A DNA stretch of 64,000 nt from Plantactinospora sp040120695 (lineage in GTDB: Bacteria > Actinomycetota > Actinomycetes > Mycobacteriales > Micromonosporaceae): NCBI RefSeq assembly GCF_040120695.1, contig NZ_JBEEAC010000009.1, positions 162,414 to 226,413 of the forward strand, written 5' to 3'. The notes under the pieces were generated by a model. It did not search any database. It had not been told where the DNA came from and worked only from the letters and a program-made list of their open reading frames with translations. Shown in pieces: positions 18,630 to 27,325 of this stretch (position 1 is the first letter of the stretch; every line of letters starts with the position of its first letter). Both the position numbers and the translations under genes were made by a program.

Positions 18630-19979
18630 ATGCACCCCCGCACACCCCCGACAGCAGACGCGTCCACCGCGCCTGGTCACCGCAGCCTGCATCGCCGGGA
18701 CCTGCTGCGCCGCCTCACGGCCGCCATGGTCGCCGTGCCCCTCGTCCTCGGCGCGGCCGCCTGCGGCGACGACGAGGCGAAGGAGCCGGGCGGCCCGGTC
18801 AGCATCGAGTTCTTCTGGTGGGGCGGTGAGGCCCGGGCCGAGATGACCCAGAAGGCACTCGACCTCTACACGCAGAAGAATCCGAACGTCACCATCAAGC
18901 CCGTCTGGCAGGCCTTCGACGGCTACTACGACAAGCTCGCCACCATCTCCGCCGGTGGCAACGCCCCGGACGTCTTCCAGATCGACGACAACGGGCTGGC
19001 GGAGTACGCGAGCCGCAACGTCACCCTCGACCTGACGCCGTACGTCAAGGACAACAGGATCGACCTGTCCAAGCACGCCGAGGGGCTGACCAGGTACGGC
19101 CAGCTCGACGGCAAGCAGGTGGCGATCGCGACCGGCGAGAACACGCCGGCCATGATCTACGACAAGACCAAGCTCAAGGAGCTCGGCGTCGGCGAGCCCC
19201 AGGAGGGCTGGAGCTACGAGCAGCTCTTCGACTGGGCATCCCAGGTGACCGCCAAGGGCGGTGGCAAGTACTGGGGCACCATGGACACCAGCTCCGACTA
19301 CAAGGCGCTGTGGCTGTGGCTGCGGGCCCAGGGCAAGGAGTTCTACGACGGCAACAAGCTGGCGTTCACCGAGGCCGACCTCGCCGCCTGGTTCCGGCTC
19401 TGGCAGGGTGCCCGGGCCAAGAACGCCACCCCGCCGGCCGACGTCGTGCACGAGGCGGTCACCGGCAGCGTCGCCACCCAGCTCGTGGTGACCGGCAAGG
19501 CCGCCACCTCGTTCATGTGGTCCAACCAGCTCGGCGAGTTGCAGAAGGCCACCAAGAACGAGCTCGGCATGGTCGCGTACCCCGGCGACCCGAAGGGTCA
19601 GTGGGCGCGTGCCTCGCTGTACTGGGCCGGGTCGCGCAGCACCAAGCACCCGGAGGCGGTGGCCGACCTGATCAACTTCCTGGTCAACGACCCGGAGGTG
19701 GCGAAGATTTTCGGTGTCGACCGCGGCCTGCCGTCGAACATGGACACCCGGACCTCCGTCGCGGCGGGCCTGACCGACCCGGCGATGAAGACGACGGTGG
19801 AATTCGAGAACGCCCTCGCCCCCAAGTTCGGCCCGGCGCCCACGCCGCCGCCGAAGGGGCACAGCGGGCTGCGCAACAAGCTGCGTGACATCGCGGAGAG
19901 CGTGACCTACGGTCGCGCCACCCCCGAGGACGCCGCGAAGCAGTTCTTCGCCGAGGCCCAGGCGGCGCTCGCCGGCTGA
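18630..19979 (+). CDS. sugar ABC transporter solute-binding lipoprotein
   Basis: 449 residues from ATG 18630, eight bases after AAGGAG. The N-terminus has a twin-arginine-like RRDLLRRL followed by a hydrophobic stretch and a lipobox ending in Cys (LGAAACGDD), so it is probably a Tat- or Sec-exported lipoprotein. The body is a family 1 extracellular binding protein (WQAFDGYYDKLATISAGG, DVFQIDDN, ATGENTPAMIYDK). It captures the sugar for the two permeases that follow and by context should bind oligogalacturonides or related oligosaccharides. A strong hairpin after the stop probably sets its excess over the permeases. Confidence 0.9.
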   Translation: MHPRTPPTADASTAPGHRSLHRRDLLRRLTAAMVAVPLVLGAAACGDDEAKEPGGPVSIEFFWWGGEARAEMTQKALDLYTQKNPNVTIKPVWQAFDGYYDKLATISAGGNAPDVFQIDDNGLAEYASRNVTLDLTPYVKDNRIDLSKHAEGLTRYGQLDGKQVAIATGENTPAMIYDKTKLKELGVGEPQEGWSYEQLFDWASQVTAKGGGKYWGTMDTSSDYKALWLWLRAQGKEFYDGNKLAFTEADLAAWFRLWQGARAKNATPPADVVHEAVTGSVATQLVVTGKAATSFMWSNQLGELQKATKNELGMVAYPGDPKGQWARASLYWAGSRSTKHPEAVADLINFLVNDPEVAKIFGVDRGLPSNMDTRTSVAAGLTDPAMKTTVEFENALAPKFGPAPTPPPKGHSGLRNKLRDIAESVTYGRATPEDAAKQFFAEAQAALAG

Positions 19980-19990
19980 CCGCCCGAGGC

Positions 19991-20028
19991 CAGGGGTGGG
20001 GAGCCGGTTGCCCGGCTCCCCACCCCTG
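19991..20028 (+). terminator. 17-bp perfect hairpin between binding protein and permease genes
   Basis: CAGGGGTGGGGAGCCGG (19991-20007) pairs perfectly with 20012-20028 around a TTGC loop. No T-run follows, so complete termination is unlikely. In binding-protein operons such a structure usually protects the upstream mRNA 3' end or partly attenuates the permease genes. Confidence 0.85.
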
Positions 20029-20059
20029 CCGGAGCGTCCTTCGAGAGGAGAACCAACCC

Positions 20060-21043
20060 GTGGCTCTATCCACGGCGACCAAGCCGCGTCCCGACGACCC
20101 GGCGCCGGCCGGCACGCCGGGCCGGCGGACGCGGGCCGGTCGGCGCCGGCACCGCGCCGAAGGGGTCGCCGGCTACGTCTTCCTTTCCCCGTGGCTGATC
20201 GGCCTGATGGCGATCACCGCCTTCCCCATGCTCTTCTCGCTCTACCTGAGCTTCACCAACTACGACGTGCTCTCCAGTTGGGAACTCGTCGAGTGGGTCG
20301 GGCTGGACAACTACCGGCGGATGTTCGGCGAGGATCCGGCGTTCTGGCACGCGGTGACGGTCACCCTGACGTACGCCCTGATCGCGGTGCCGCTCAAGCT
20401 CGCCGCCGCGCTCGGCGTCGCGCTGCTGCTCAACCGCGAACGGCGCGGCGTCGGCTTGTTCCGCAGCCTCTTCTACCTGCCCTCGCTGCTGGGCGGCAGT
20501 GTCGCACTGGCCCTGGTCTGGCGGGCCATGTTCGGCGGTGACGGGGCGTTCAACAGCTTCCTCGGCCTCTTCGGAATCCAGGGCCGGGCCTGGGTGAACG
20601 ACCCGAGCTGGGCGCTGGAGACGCTGATGGTGCTGGCCATCTGGCAGTTCGGCGCCCCGATGGTGATCTTCCTCGCCGGGTTGAAGCAGGTGCCGACCGA
20701 GCTCTACGAGGCCGCCTCGGTCGACGGCGCCGGCCGGGTCCGCCAGTTCTGGAACGTCACCCTGCCGATGCTCTCCCCGGTGATCTTCTTCAACCTGGTG
20801 CTGGAGACGATCAACGGATTCCAGGGCTTCACCTCGGCATACGTGATCAGCAACGGCACCGGCGGGCCGGTCTACTCCACGCTCCTCTACACCCTGCACA
20901 TCTACGACCAGGGCTTCGGAGAGTTCCGGATGGGCTACGCGTCGGCGCTCTCCTGGGTCTTCCTGCTGGCCATCGCGGTGATCACCGTGATCTTCTTCAG
21001 CACCGGCCGGTTCTGGGTGCACTACTCCGACGGAGACGACTGA
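20060..21043 (+). CDS. sugar ABC transporter permease, MalF/UgpA type
   Basis: 327 residues from GTG 20060 behind GAGAGGAG. A basic N-terminal tail of ~40 residues precedes six membrane segments. The cytoplasmic EAA loop (ELYEAASVDGAGRVRQFWNVTLP, shown in part) that docks the ATPase is intact. It ends in TGATG, sharing a base with the next permease start, so the two subunits are translated together. No ATPase gene is in the operon. Confidence 0.93.
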   Translation: MALSTATKPRPDDPAPAGTPGRRTRAGRRRHRAEGVAGYVFLSPWLIGLMAITAFPMLFSLYLSFTNYDVLSSWELVEWVGLDNYRRMFGEDPAFWHAVTVTLTYALIAVPLKLAAALGVALLLNRERRGVGLFRSLFYLPSLLGGSVALALVWRAMFGGDGAFNSFLGLFGIQGRAWVNDPSWALETLMVLAIWQFGAPMVIFLAGLKQVPTELYEAASVDGAGRVRQFWNVTLPMLSPVIFFNLVLETINGFQGFTSAYVISNGTGGPVYSTLLYTLHIYDQGFGEFRMGYASALSWVFLLAIAVITVIFFSTGRFWVHYSDGDD

Positions 21044-21912
21044 TGGCAGTCCAGGCAGTCCGGGCAACCTCGGCCACCGGCCGCCGCTGGCGCGGCGTGG
21101 TCCGGGTCCTCGCGCTCGTCGGGGTGCTCGCCTTCGTGCTCTATCCGCTGCTGTGGATGGCCGGCTCGTCCCTGAAGTCACCGACCGAGGTGGTCAGCAA
21201 CCTCTCGGTGATTCCGGAGAAGGTGACCTGGGCCAACTACCCGGACGGCTGGAACTACATCAGGGGCCTGAGTTTCGGCCGGTTCTTCCTGAACAGCACG
21301 GTGATCGCCCTGGCCACGGTGGTCGCCAACGCGCTCTCCTGCCTGGTGGCCGCTTACGCCTTCGCCCGGTTGCGGTTCCGGATGCGCAGGCTCTGGTTCG
21401 CCGTCATGATCGGTACCCTGCTGCTTCCCAGCCACGTGCTGATCGTGCCGCAGTACGTGATGTTCAACTACTTCCGCTGGGTCGACACCCCGCTGCCGCT
21501 GATCGTGCCGAAGCTGCTCGCCACCGAGGCGTTCTTCGTCTTCCTGATGGTGCAGTTCATGCGCGGCATCCCGCGCGAGCTGGACGACGCCGCCAAGATC
21601 GACGGTTGCTCGCCGTACGGGGTGTTCCGGCACGTGATCCTGCCGCTGAGCCGGCCGGCCCTGGTCACCACGGCGATCTTCTCGTTCATCTGGACCTGGA
21701 ACGACTTCTTCACCCAGCTCGTCTATCTGCCGAGCCCGACCAGCTACACGGTGCCGATCGGGCTGCGGCTCTTCATCGACTCCAGCGGGCAGACATCCCT
21801 CGGGCCGATGTTCGCGATGTCCGTACTGTCGCTGCTGCCGGTCTTCGTCTTCTTCCTGGCCTTCCAGCGGATGCTGGTACAGGGCATCAACACCAGTGGG
21901 CTCAAGGGTTGA
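21043..21912 (+). CDS. carbohydrate ABC transporter permease, MalG/UgpE type
   Basis: 289 residues; six predicted membrane segments and the EAA-loop ELDDAAKIDGCSPYGVFRH. The MalG-like terminal segment QRMLVQGINTSGLKG is the family's usual C-terminus. It forms the heterodimeric channel with the preceding permease. Eleven bases separate its stop from the YesL-family gene. Confidence 0.93.
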   Translation: MAVQAVRATSATGRRWRGVVRVLALVGVLAFVLYPLLWMAGSSLKSPTEVVSNLSVIPEKVTWANYPDGWNYIRGLSFGRFFLNSTVIALATVVANALSCLVAAYAFARLRFRMRRLWFAVMIGTLLLPSHVLIVPQYVMFNYFRWVDTPLPLIVPKLLATEAFFVFLMVQFMRGIPRELDDAAKIDGCSPYGVFRHVILPLSRPALVTTAIFSFIWTWNDFFTQLVYLPSPTSYTVPIGLRLFIDSSGQTSLGPMFAMSVLSLLPVFVFFLAFQRMLVQGINTSGLKG

Positions 21913-21922
21913 GGTGTCGGGG

Positions 21923-22585
21923 ATGCAGACTCGGGACATGACCGAGCCACCCGCACCGAACTGGCCGGAGCAGCCCGCCCCGGCCACCCGACCCGACTGG
22001 CGGGACACCCTGCGCAACGCCGCCGATCTGGCGCTGCTCGGCATCGTCACCACCGTCGCGGCACTGCCGGTGGTCACCGCCGGAGCGGCGGTCGGCACCG
22101 GCAGCGCCGCGCTGCACACCTGGATCGAGACGGGGAGCTGGCCCGGGACCCGACCCGTGCTGCGGGACTTCCGCCGCGCCGTGCTGCCCGGCATCCTGCC
22201 CACCCTGCTCGCCGGGATCGCCGCCGCGGTACTCGCGGTGAACCTGCTGGCGCTGACCCGGGGCGTCGTACCCGGCGGCGCGGTGCTGGTGGTGGTCACC
22301 GCCGCGCTGGCGGCGGCGGCCGGCGGCTTCGCCGGGCTGACCGTGGTACGCCTCGGTCAGCGTGGCGGCGACGGCTGGCGGCACGCGGTCCGCGAGTCGA
22401 CCCGGACGCTCCGGGAACGGCCGGTGATCCTGCTCGGCAGCACCGGTACCGTCGCGCTGGCCCTCCTGCTCTGCGTGCTCGTCCTCCCGCCGCTGACCCC
22501 GATCCTGGTCGGCTACACGCTCTTCGGGCTGCACGCCACCACCCGCCGGCTGGCCGGGCGGGTGCCGCCGTCGACCGACCTCTGA
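21923..22585 (+). CDS. YesL family membrane protein (DUF624)
   Basis: 220 residues from ATG 21923 with GAGG upstream. After a polar N-terminus it has about five hydrophobic segments, with the DUF624 features: an early LRNAADLALLGIVTTVAALP helix and a central WRHAVRESTRTLRERP loop. DUF624 proteins are recurrent partners of CUT1 transporters for pectin fragments, as in the Bacillus yes locus, but their molecular role is unknown. Position as last gene of the transporter operon fits that association. Confidence 0.78.
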   Translation: MQTRDMTEPPAPNWPEQPAPATRPDWRDTLRNAADLALLGIVTTVAALPVVTAGAAVGTGSAALHTWIETGSWPGTRPVLRDFRRAVLPGILPTLLAGIAAAVLAVNLLALTRGVVPGGAVLVVVTAALAAAAGGFAGLTVVRLGQRGGDGWRHAVRESTRTLRERPVILLGSTGTVALALLLCVLVLPPLTPILVGYTLFGLHATTRRLAGRVPPSTDL

Positions 22586-22675
22586 CCCGGGACCTCCCCG
22601 TCCCGTTCCCGGGCTGGTTCGACCCGGCCCGGTCGCCCAGGGAGGGTGCTCAGGACCGGAGGCCAGGACCGGAGG

Positions 22676-23935
22676 TCAGGGCTGGTCGGCGGGCGTGAAG
22701 CGCACCGGCAGCGACGCCGGGCCGCGCGTCCAGGACGAGGCGACCGGCGCCACCTCCTCCGGCGCGACCGCCAACCGGACTCCTGACAGCTGATGCAGGG
22801 CGGTCTCGACGGCGGTCCGGGCGATGAGCCAGGCCGGAATGGTGGCCGGACAGGCGTGCGGACCGGCGCTCCAGGCGAGGTGAGCCCGGTTGCCGACCTC
22901 CGACCACGTCTCACCGGCGGTATGGATTCGCGGATCGGCATTGGCGGCGGCCAGGCCGAGAATCAGCGCGTCGCCACGCCGGATCAACTGCCCGCCCAGC
23001 TCGACGTCGGACATCGCGTACCGGGCCGCCGCGTTGGTGAAGGGCGGATCCCGCCACAGCACCTCGTCCAGCGCGTCGTCCACGCCGAGCCGGCCGCCCC
23101 GGAGGCGGCCGCCGAACCGCTCGTCGGTGAGCATCAGCCGCAGCGTCTGGCCGATCCAGTTGACGGTGTTCTCGTTCGACGCCACGATCAGCAGCAGCAT
23201 GGTGTCGTAGATCTCGGCGTCCCCGCGCAGGTTCGGATGGGCGGCGAGGAAACTGGTCAGGTCCTTCGTCGGCGTCGCCCGACGCGCCGCGACCACCTCG
23301 GCGAGGATCTCCATCACCCGGCGGTGCGCGGCCGCGGCGTCGGCCTGCCAGGCGTAGAGCTGCTGCAGCGCGAGGTAAAGGGCCCGCCCCTGCACGGCGT
23401 CCAGGCCGAACGTGTCCGCGATGGCGAGCATCGGGACGACCGCGGCGTAGTCGGCGACCAGGTCGGCCTCGCCCCGGGCCGCGAAACCGGCGATCACCTC
23501 GGTGCAGAGCGCCGCGACGGCACGCCGCATCTGCCGCTGGTCGATCGTGGCGATCCCGCCGTCGATCGGGGCACGCAGCCGTCGGTGCCGCTCCCCGTTG
23601 GTGAAGAAGGCGTTGTTGTACGGCGACATCATCGGGCGGACCGGTGAGTCGGGTGCGAGCCGGCCGGCCTGGTACACCGACCAGTCGGTGGGGTCACAGG
23701 AATAGGTCTGCTCCTGCCGGGCGACGGTCAGGACCTCGTGGTATCCCAGCACGAGCCAGGCGTTGATCCCCGGTTCGAGCTCGATCGGCGCGACCGGGCC
23801 GTACTCCTCACGCAGCTTCTGGAAGACGTGTCGCGGCTCCGGACACATCGTCGTCGCCACCAGCGGAGTCAACCCGGTCATGTCGTCGAGGGACGCGGGA
23901 GTGCCCGCCTCCCGACGCGACGTCGCGGCTGTCAC
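22676..23935 (-). CDS. cvnE: conservon cytochrome P450 (CvnE)
   Basis: 419 residues. The Cys-ligand loop reads AWSAGPHACPATIPAW: the heme Cys is kept but the usual F-x-x-G-x-x-x-C-x-G ends in Pro rather than Gly. The I-helix has ASNENT in place of AGxET. The K-helix reads DEVLWRDPP, so the Arg of ExxR is shifted one position, a pattern I associate with conservon P450s. The GTG start overlaps the CvnD stop by four bases, so it belongs to the operon. Substrate and redox partner are unknown; a sensory or structural role is possible. Confidence 0.85.
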   Translation of the reverse strand: MTAATSRREAGTPASLDDMTGLTPLVATTMCPEPRHVFQKLREEYGPVAPIELEPGINAWLVLGYHEVLTVARQEQTYSCDPTDWSVYQAGRLAPDSPVRPMMSPYNNAFFTNGERHRRLRAPIDGGIATIDQRQMRRAVAALCTEVIAGFAARGEADLVADYAAVVPMLAIADTFGLDAVQGRALYLALQQLYAWQADAAAAHRRVMEILAEVVAARRATPTKDLTSFLAAHPNLRGDAEIYDTMLLLIVASNENTVNWIGQTLRLMLTDERFGGRLRGGRLGVDDALDEVLWRDPPFTNAAARYAMSDVELGGQLIRRGDALILGLAAANADPRIHTAGETWSEVGNRAHLAWSAGPHACPATIPAWLIARTAVETALHQLSGVRLAVAPEEVAPVASSWTRGPASLPVRFTPADQP

Positions 23936-24579
23936 GAAACCACCTCCTGAGCGGCCGGACGGGTCCGGTCCGGAGTCGGGTCGCCGGCCGGGGCGGCGAG
24001 GTCGACGGCGTGCGCGACGAGGGCCGTCAGCGCGGTCAGGGCCGAGGCGCGATCCCGGGCGTCGCAGTCCACGATCGGCGTCTCCGGCAGCAGGTCAAGG
24101 GCGGTACGCAGTTCCTCGGCGCTGTGCCGCACCGTGTCCGGGAAGTGGTTGACCGCCACGACGAACGGCAACCGGGTGCCGATCTCCAACTGGTCGAACA
24201 CCTCGAAGCTGGCCTCCAGCCGGCCGGGTCGGGTGTCGACCAGGGCCAGTACCCCGGCGGCACCCTCGGCCAGCCCTTCCCAGAGGTCCCAGAAGCGCCG
24301 CTGCCCGGGCGCACCGAAAAGGTACAACGCCAGGCTCTCGTCGAGGGTGATCCGGCCGAAGTCCATCGCGACCGTGGTGGTGGCCTTCCCCGGCAGGCCG
24401 GTGAGGTCGTCGACGCCCTCGCTGACCTGGGTCATGGTCTCCTCGGTCCGCAGCGGGGTGATCTCGCTGACCGAGCCGATCAGGGTGGTCTTGCCGACCC
24501 CGAAGCTGCCGACCACGAGGATCTTCACCGACTTGGTCACGGTGCCGGGTAGGTAGCGGTCAGAGAGCGCGGAGCCCAT
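23932..24579 (-). CDS. cvnD: conservon Ras-like GTPase (CvnD)
   Basis: 215 residues. P-loop GSFGVGKTT (~22-30), switch-region Thr in EETMTQVSEG, DFGR in place of DxxG, and NHFP at the NKxD position: the standard signature of the actinobacterial CvnD/MglA-like small GTPases. It is thought to act at the membrane with CvnA-C as a G-protein-like relay. The start ATG lies 20 bases inside the cvnC 3' end, with GAGGTG as ribosome site. Confidence 0.92.
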   Translation of the reverse strand: MGSALSDRYLPGTVTKSVKILVVGSFGVGKTTLIGSVSEITPLRTEETMTQVSEGVDDLTGLPGKATTTVAMDFGRITLDESLALYLFGAPGQRRFWDLWEGLAEGAAGVLALVDTRPGRLEASFEVFDQLEIGTRLPFVVAVNHFPDTVRHSAEELRTALDLLPETPIVDCDARDRASALTALTALVAHAVDLAAPAGDPTPDRTRPAAQEVVS

Positions 24580-24931
24580 TCAGCACCTCTTGCAGTAGTT
24601 CCCGGGAAGGCTGTTCGGCGCGCGGGCTTCCGGCCCGCGCGGTCAGGTGGCCGGAGTCGACCAGGTCGCTGGCGAGCACGCGTACGACGCTCACCGGCAA
24701 CTTCAGCCGAGCGGCGGCCTCGACGAGCGACAGCAGCCCACGGCACATGGCCAGCAGGGCGCGCTCCTGACGACCGGCCGAGACCGGCAGGGGTGGCGCC
24801 GGATCGGCGGCGACCAGTAGCGTGTCGATCCCTATGGTGTTGCGGGACGGCCGAGCCCGGCCCTTCGTGAGCACGTACGGGCGCAGCGCCGTGTCCCGGT
24901 AGGCGCCGCTCCGCTTCTCCCGCGGGGTCAC
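24560..24931 (-). CDS. cvnC: conservon DUF742 protein (CvnC)
   Basis: 123 residues if started at GTG 24931 (VTPREKRSG...), which gives the normal DUF742 length and places RPYVLTKGR close to the N-terminus as usual; GGAG lies just upstream. An in-frame ATG at 24979 would add 16 residues. DUF742 is a winged-helix-like domain; LKLPVSVVRVLASDLVDSG is the recognisable helix-turn-helix part. In the conservon it complexes with CvnA, CvnB and CvnD. The upstream gap holds a copied module of the cvnA end. Confidence 0.85.
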   Translation of the reverse strand: MTPREKRSGAYRDTALRPYVLTKGRARPSRNTIGIDTLLVAADPAPPLPVSAGRQERALLAMCRGLLSLVEAAARLKLPVSVVRVLASDLVDSGHLTARAGSPRAEQPSRELLQEVLNGLRAL

Positions 24932-24947
24932 ACCCTGCTCCGCCGGC

Positions 24948-25037
24948 TCATCTGGAGCCGCCCGGGCGGCCGGCGGCATCGGCCATGGGGCGGTCAGCCG
25001 TGGTGATGATTGGCGGCGGCGTGGTGGTTGGCGGCAT
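24948..25037 (-). CDS. possible 29-residue Pro/Thr-rich leader peptide between cvnB and cvnC
   Basis: ATG 25037 has a perfect GGAGGAG eight bases upstream and reads through a Pro/Thr-rich stretch to TGA at 24948, overlapping the cvnC 5' region. It is copied from the end of cvnA (…VDAMPSTTNAPD…), where the same GGAGGAG and ATG are in frame with the parent gene. It may be a coupling peptide for cvnC or merely a by-product of the duplication. Confidence 0.3.
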   Translation of the reverse strand: MPPTTTPPPIITTADRPMADAAGRPGGSR

Positions 25038-25087
25038 GGCGTCGACTCCTCCGTCTGGGGCGGAACTGCTCGGATGCAACTGTGATG
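24954..25087 (-). repeat. copy 2 of a duplicated cvn intercistronic module
   Basis: This segment aligns with 25556-25679 along its length, including TCACAGTTGCATCCGAG, GGAGGAGT, the GACGCCATGCCG core and the final GGCGGCTCC before a TGATGAGC-like junction. The middle has diverged by short insertions. Confidence 0.75.
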
Positions 25088-25148
25088 CGCGGGCGTGGGC
25101 GCGACGGTGCGCCACACCTACGGCTGCCCCGGCCACCGGCCGGAAGCG

Positions 25149-25553
25149 TCAGGCCCCGCTGCCGTGCCGTGCCGTCGTGGCGAGGTTCCGCTCACCGATC
25201 CGGTTCACCTGTGCCTGCATCTGGTGCGCGATCAGCGCCGGATCGACGGCCGGCTCGGTCACCACCGCCAGATGTGAGCCGTCGCCGGCCCGCCGCAGGA
25301 ACAGGTATCCGCCGTCGAACTCGATCATCAAGTGCCGGAGGGACCGGCCGCCCGACCCGAACTCCCGGCCCACACTGCGACCGAGCGACTGCAACCCGGA
25401 GGAGGCGGCCGCGAGCCGGTCGGCGACGTCCTGGTCGGTGTGCTCGGACCGGACCATCGCCAGGCCGTCGGCGGAGAGCACCACGGCGTGCCGGACGTAC
25501 GGCACCGAGACCACCTCGGCCAGCATCCAGCTCTGGTCTTGCATCGCGCTCAT
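25149..25553 (-). CDS. cvnB: conservon roadblock/LC7 protein (CvnB)
   Basis: 134 residues; a single roadblock/LC7 domain (VRHAVVLSADGLAMVRS ... LIEFDGGYLFLRRAG...LAVV). These act as GTPase regulators for CvnD. The ATG shares a base with the cvnA stop (TGATG). Its stop is followed by 170-215 bases before cvnC, unusually wide for a conservon; the gap contains the duplicated module. Confidence 0.92.
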   Translation of the reverse strand: MSAMQDQSWMLAEVVSVPYVRHAVVLSADGLAMVRSEHTDQDVADRLAAASSGLQSLGRSVGREFGSGGRSLRHLMIEFDGGYLFLRRAGDGSHLAVVTEPAVDPALIAHQMQAQVNRIGERNLATTARHGSGA

Positions 25554-27133
25554 CAGGAGCCGCCCATGGGACCCGTGGCGTCGTCCGTGGGGCGGACGGG
25601 GCGGTCAGGCGCGTTGGTGGTTGACGGCATGGCGTCCACTCCTCCGTGTGGGCGGAACTCCTCGGATGCAACTGTGATGTCCGGCTCGTCACCGGTCCGG
25701 GTGCCGGAGATGAAGGCGCCCATCCAGGAGCCGGCCTGCTCGGGTGTCGGCTCGGCGGACGCCGCGGCCGGTTCCGCCGCGACCGGAGTGACCGACGCGG
25801 ACTCGCCGCGGCGGGACCGTCGGCGGGGCAGCGTCACGCCGGTGGCCGGGTCGGCGGGTTCCGCCTCGACCGGCCTCGGCCCCGGTTCCGACTGTGCCGC
25901 CGGCGGCTGCGCCGGCAGCACGGCCGGCGAGCGCAGCACCACCGCCTCCGGCGGGTCCACCGTCTCCACCACCTTCGACGGGATCAGCACCACGGCCCGC
26001 AGCCCGCCGTACGGCGACTCGCTCAGGTCAGCCCGGAAACCGTGCCGGCGGACGTAGTGGCCGACGACGGCGAGCCCGGTCTGCGGAATCTCGCCGAGCT
26101 CACCCAGCCCGACCGGGCGCCGCCCGGAGACCGTCTCCCGGGCCTGCTCCAGGCGGTGGTCGTCCATCCCGATGCCGCCGTCGTCGACCTCGATCACCGC
26201 ACCGCGCTGCACCCGCCGAACCGTCACCGGCACGGTGGTGGCCGGCGGGGACGACTGGGTGGCGTTGGCCAGCAGCTCCGCCACCAGGTGGATGACCGGC
26301 TCCACCACCTCGGCGGCGACCGCCACGTCCTGGTCGCCGGAGACCTCGACCCGCTGGTAGGCCAGGATCCGGGCCGATGCGGCACGCACCACGTCCACCA
26401 TGGCCAGCGGCTCCTGCCACTGCTGCCCCGGCCACTCTCCACAGAGCACGGCGAGGCTCTGCGCGTGCCGGGCCTGCTGCGCGGCGGCGTGGTCGACCCG
26501 CATGCTGGACTCCACCACGTCCGGGTCGTGCTGGTGGCGGTCGGCCATCAGCGAGACCTGCTCCTGGATGGAGTGCGCCGCCGTCTGCACCCGGCGGGAC
26601 AGCGCCACCACCGCCAGCCGCAACGACTCCTCGCGCTCGTCCGACCGCTTCAGCGCGCTGGTCGCCTCGGCGAGGACCTCGTCGACGAGGCCGGCGGTCC
26701 GGTCGTCCAGCAGCGGATCGCGCGGTGTGGACGGTACCGGCGATCCGGTCAGCACGGCCGGGAGCCGGGCCCGGAGCAGGTGTTCGAGGGCGTTGTCCAC
26801 CGCCGCCGACCGCGCCTCGGCCCGTTCCTGCCACTGCCTCTCGCGCTCCGCCAGCTGCTGCTGGTAGCCGCGCACCTGTCTTTCGAACTCCCGCTCGCGC
26901 TCGCCGAACGCGGCCCAGGCGGCCCGCTGCCGGCGCCGGAGCACCGCCAGCAGCACCAGGGTCAGCCCGGCGGCTCCGGCCGCCAGCGCGGTGACCGCCG
27001 TCGCCTCCGGGCCGGTGCCGAGCACGGCGGCGACCACGGCCGCCGTACCGGCCAGGGTGGTGAGAAGGACGGTGGCCGACCACAGTGGGCGGCCCATGGG
27101 CGAGGGACGACCGGACGATTCAAGAGGTGTCAT
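25553..27133 (-). CDS. cvnA: conservon sensor kinase-like protein (CvnA)
   Basis: 526 residues from ATG 27133 (AAGGTGA upstream); the longer frame to 27286 adds an implausible Ser/Arg stretch. Two membrane segments (~20-65), a long coiled coil with EREREFERQVRG, a helical HisKA-like region with VDHAAAQQARH, and an HATPase domain with N-box HLVAELLANATQSSPP and G1 DDGGIGM. The Pro/Ala/Glu-rich C-terminal tail of ~130 residues is disordered and its last ~40 residues are the source of the duplicated module. It probably transmits an envelope signal to CvnB-D. Confidence 0.9.
   Translation of the reverse strand: MTPLESSGRPSPMGRPLWSATVLLTTLAGTAAVVAAVLGTGPEATAVTALAAGAAGLTLVLLAVLRRRQRAAWAAFGEREREFERQVRGYQQQLAERERQWQERAEARSAAVDNALEHLLRARLPAVLTGSPVPSTPRDPLLDDRTAGLVDEVLAEATSALKRSDEREESLRLAVVALSRRVQTAAHSIQEQVSLMADRHQHDPDVVESSMRVDHAAAQQARHAQSLAVLCGEWPGQQWQEPLAMVDVVRAASARILAYQRVEVSGDQDVAVAAEVVEPVIHLVAELLANATQSSPPATTVPVTVRRVQRGAVIEVDDGGIGMDDHRLEQARETVSGRRPVGLGELGEIPQTGLAVVGHYVRRHGFRADLSESPYGGLRAVVLIPSKVVETVDPPEAVVLRSPAVLPAQPPAAQSEPGPRPVEAEPADPATGVTLPRRRSRRGESASVTPVAAEPAAASAEPTPEQAGSWMGAFISGTRTGDEPDITVASEEFRPHGGVDAMPSTTNAPDRPVRPTDDATGPMGGS
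25556..25679 (-). repeat. copy 1 of the duplicated cvn module, in the cvnA 3' end
   Basis: Parent copy of 24954-25087. Here it is read in frame as the C-terminus of CvnA and ends at the cvnA/cvnB TGATG junction. Confidence 0.75.
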
Positions 27134-27325
27134 GTTCACCTTCGAGCGGAGGATCCGGGCAGGACGGGGCCCCAAACCGCAGTTCAGGCACGTGGTGGAT
27201 GAGGATGGTACCCGATCAGATCGGGAGGATCTCCCCTCTGACCGGACAGATGTCGCTGCCGCAAGCGGCGACCGTACGGTGGCCACGCCGCCATGGGTGG
27301 ATCTCGGTCAGCGGGCCGGACGGAG

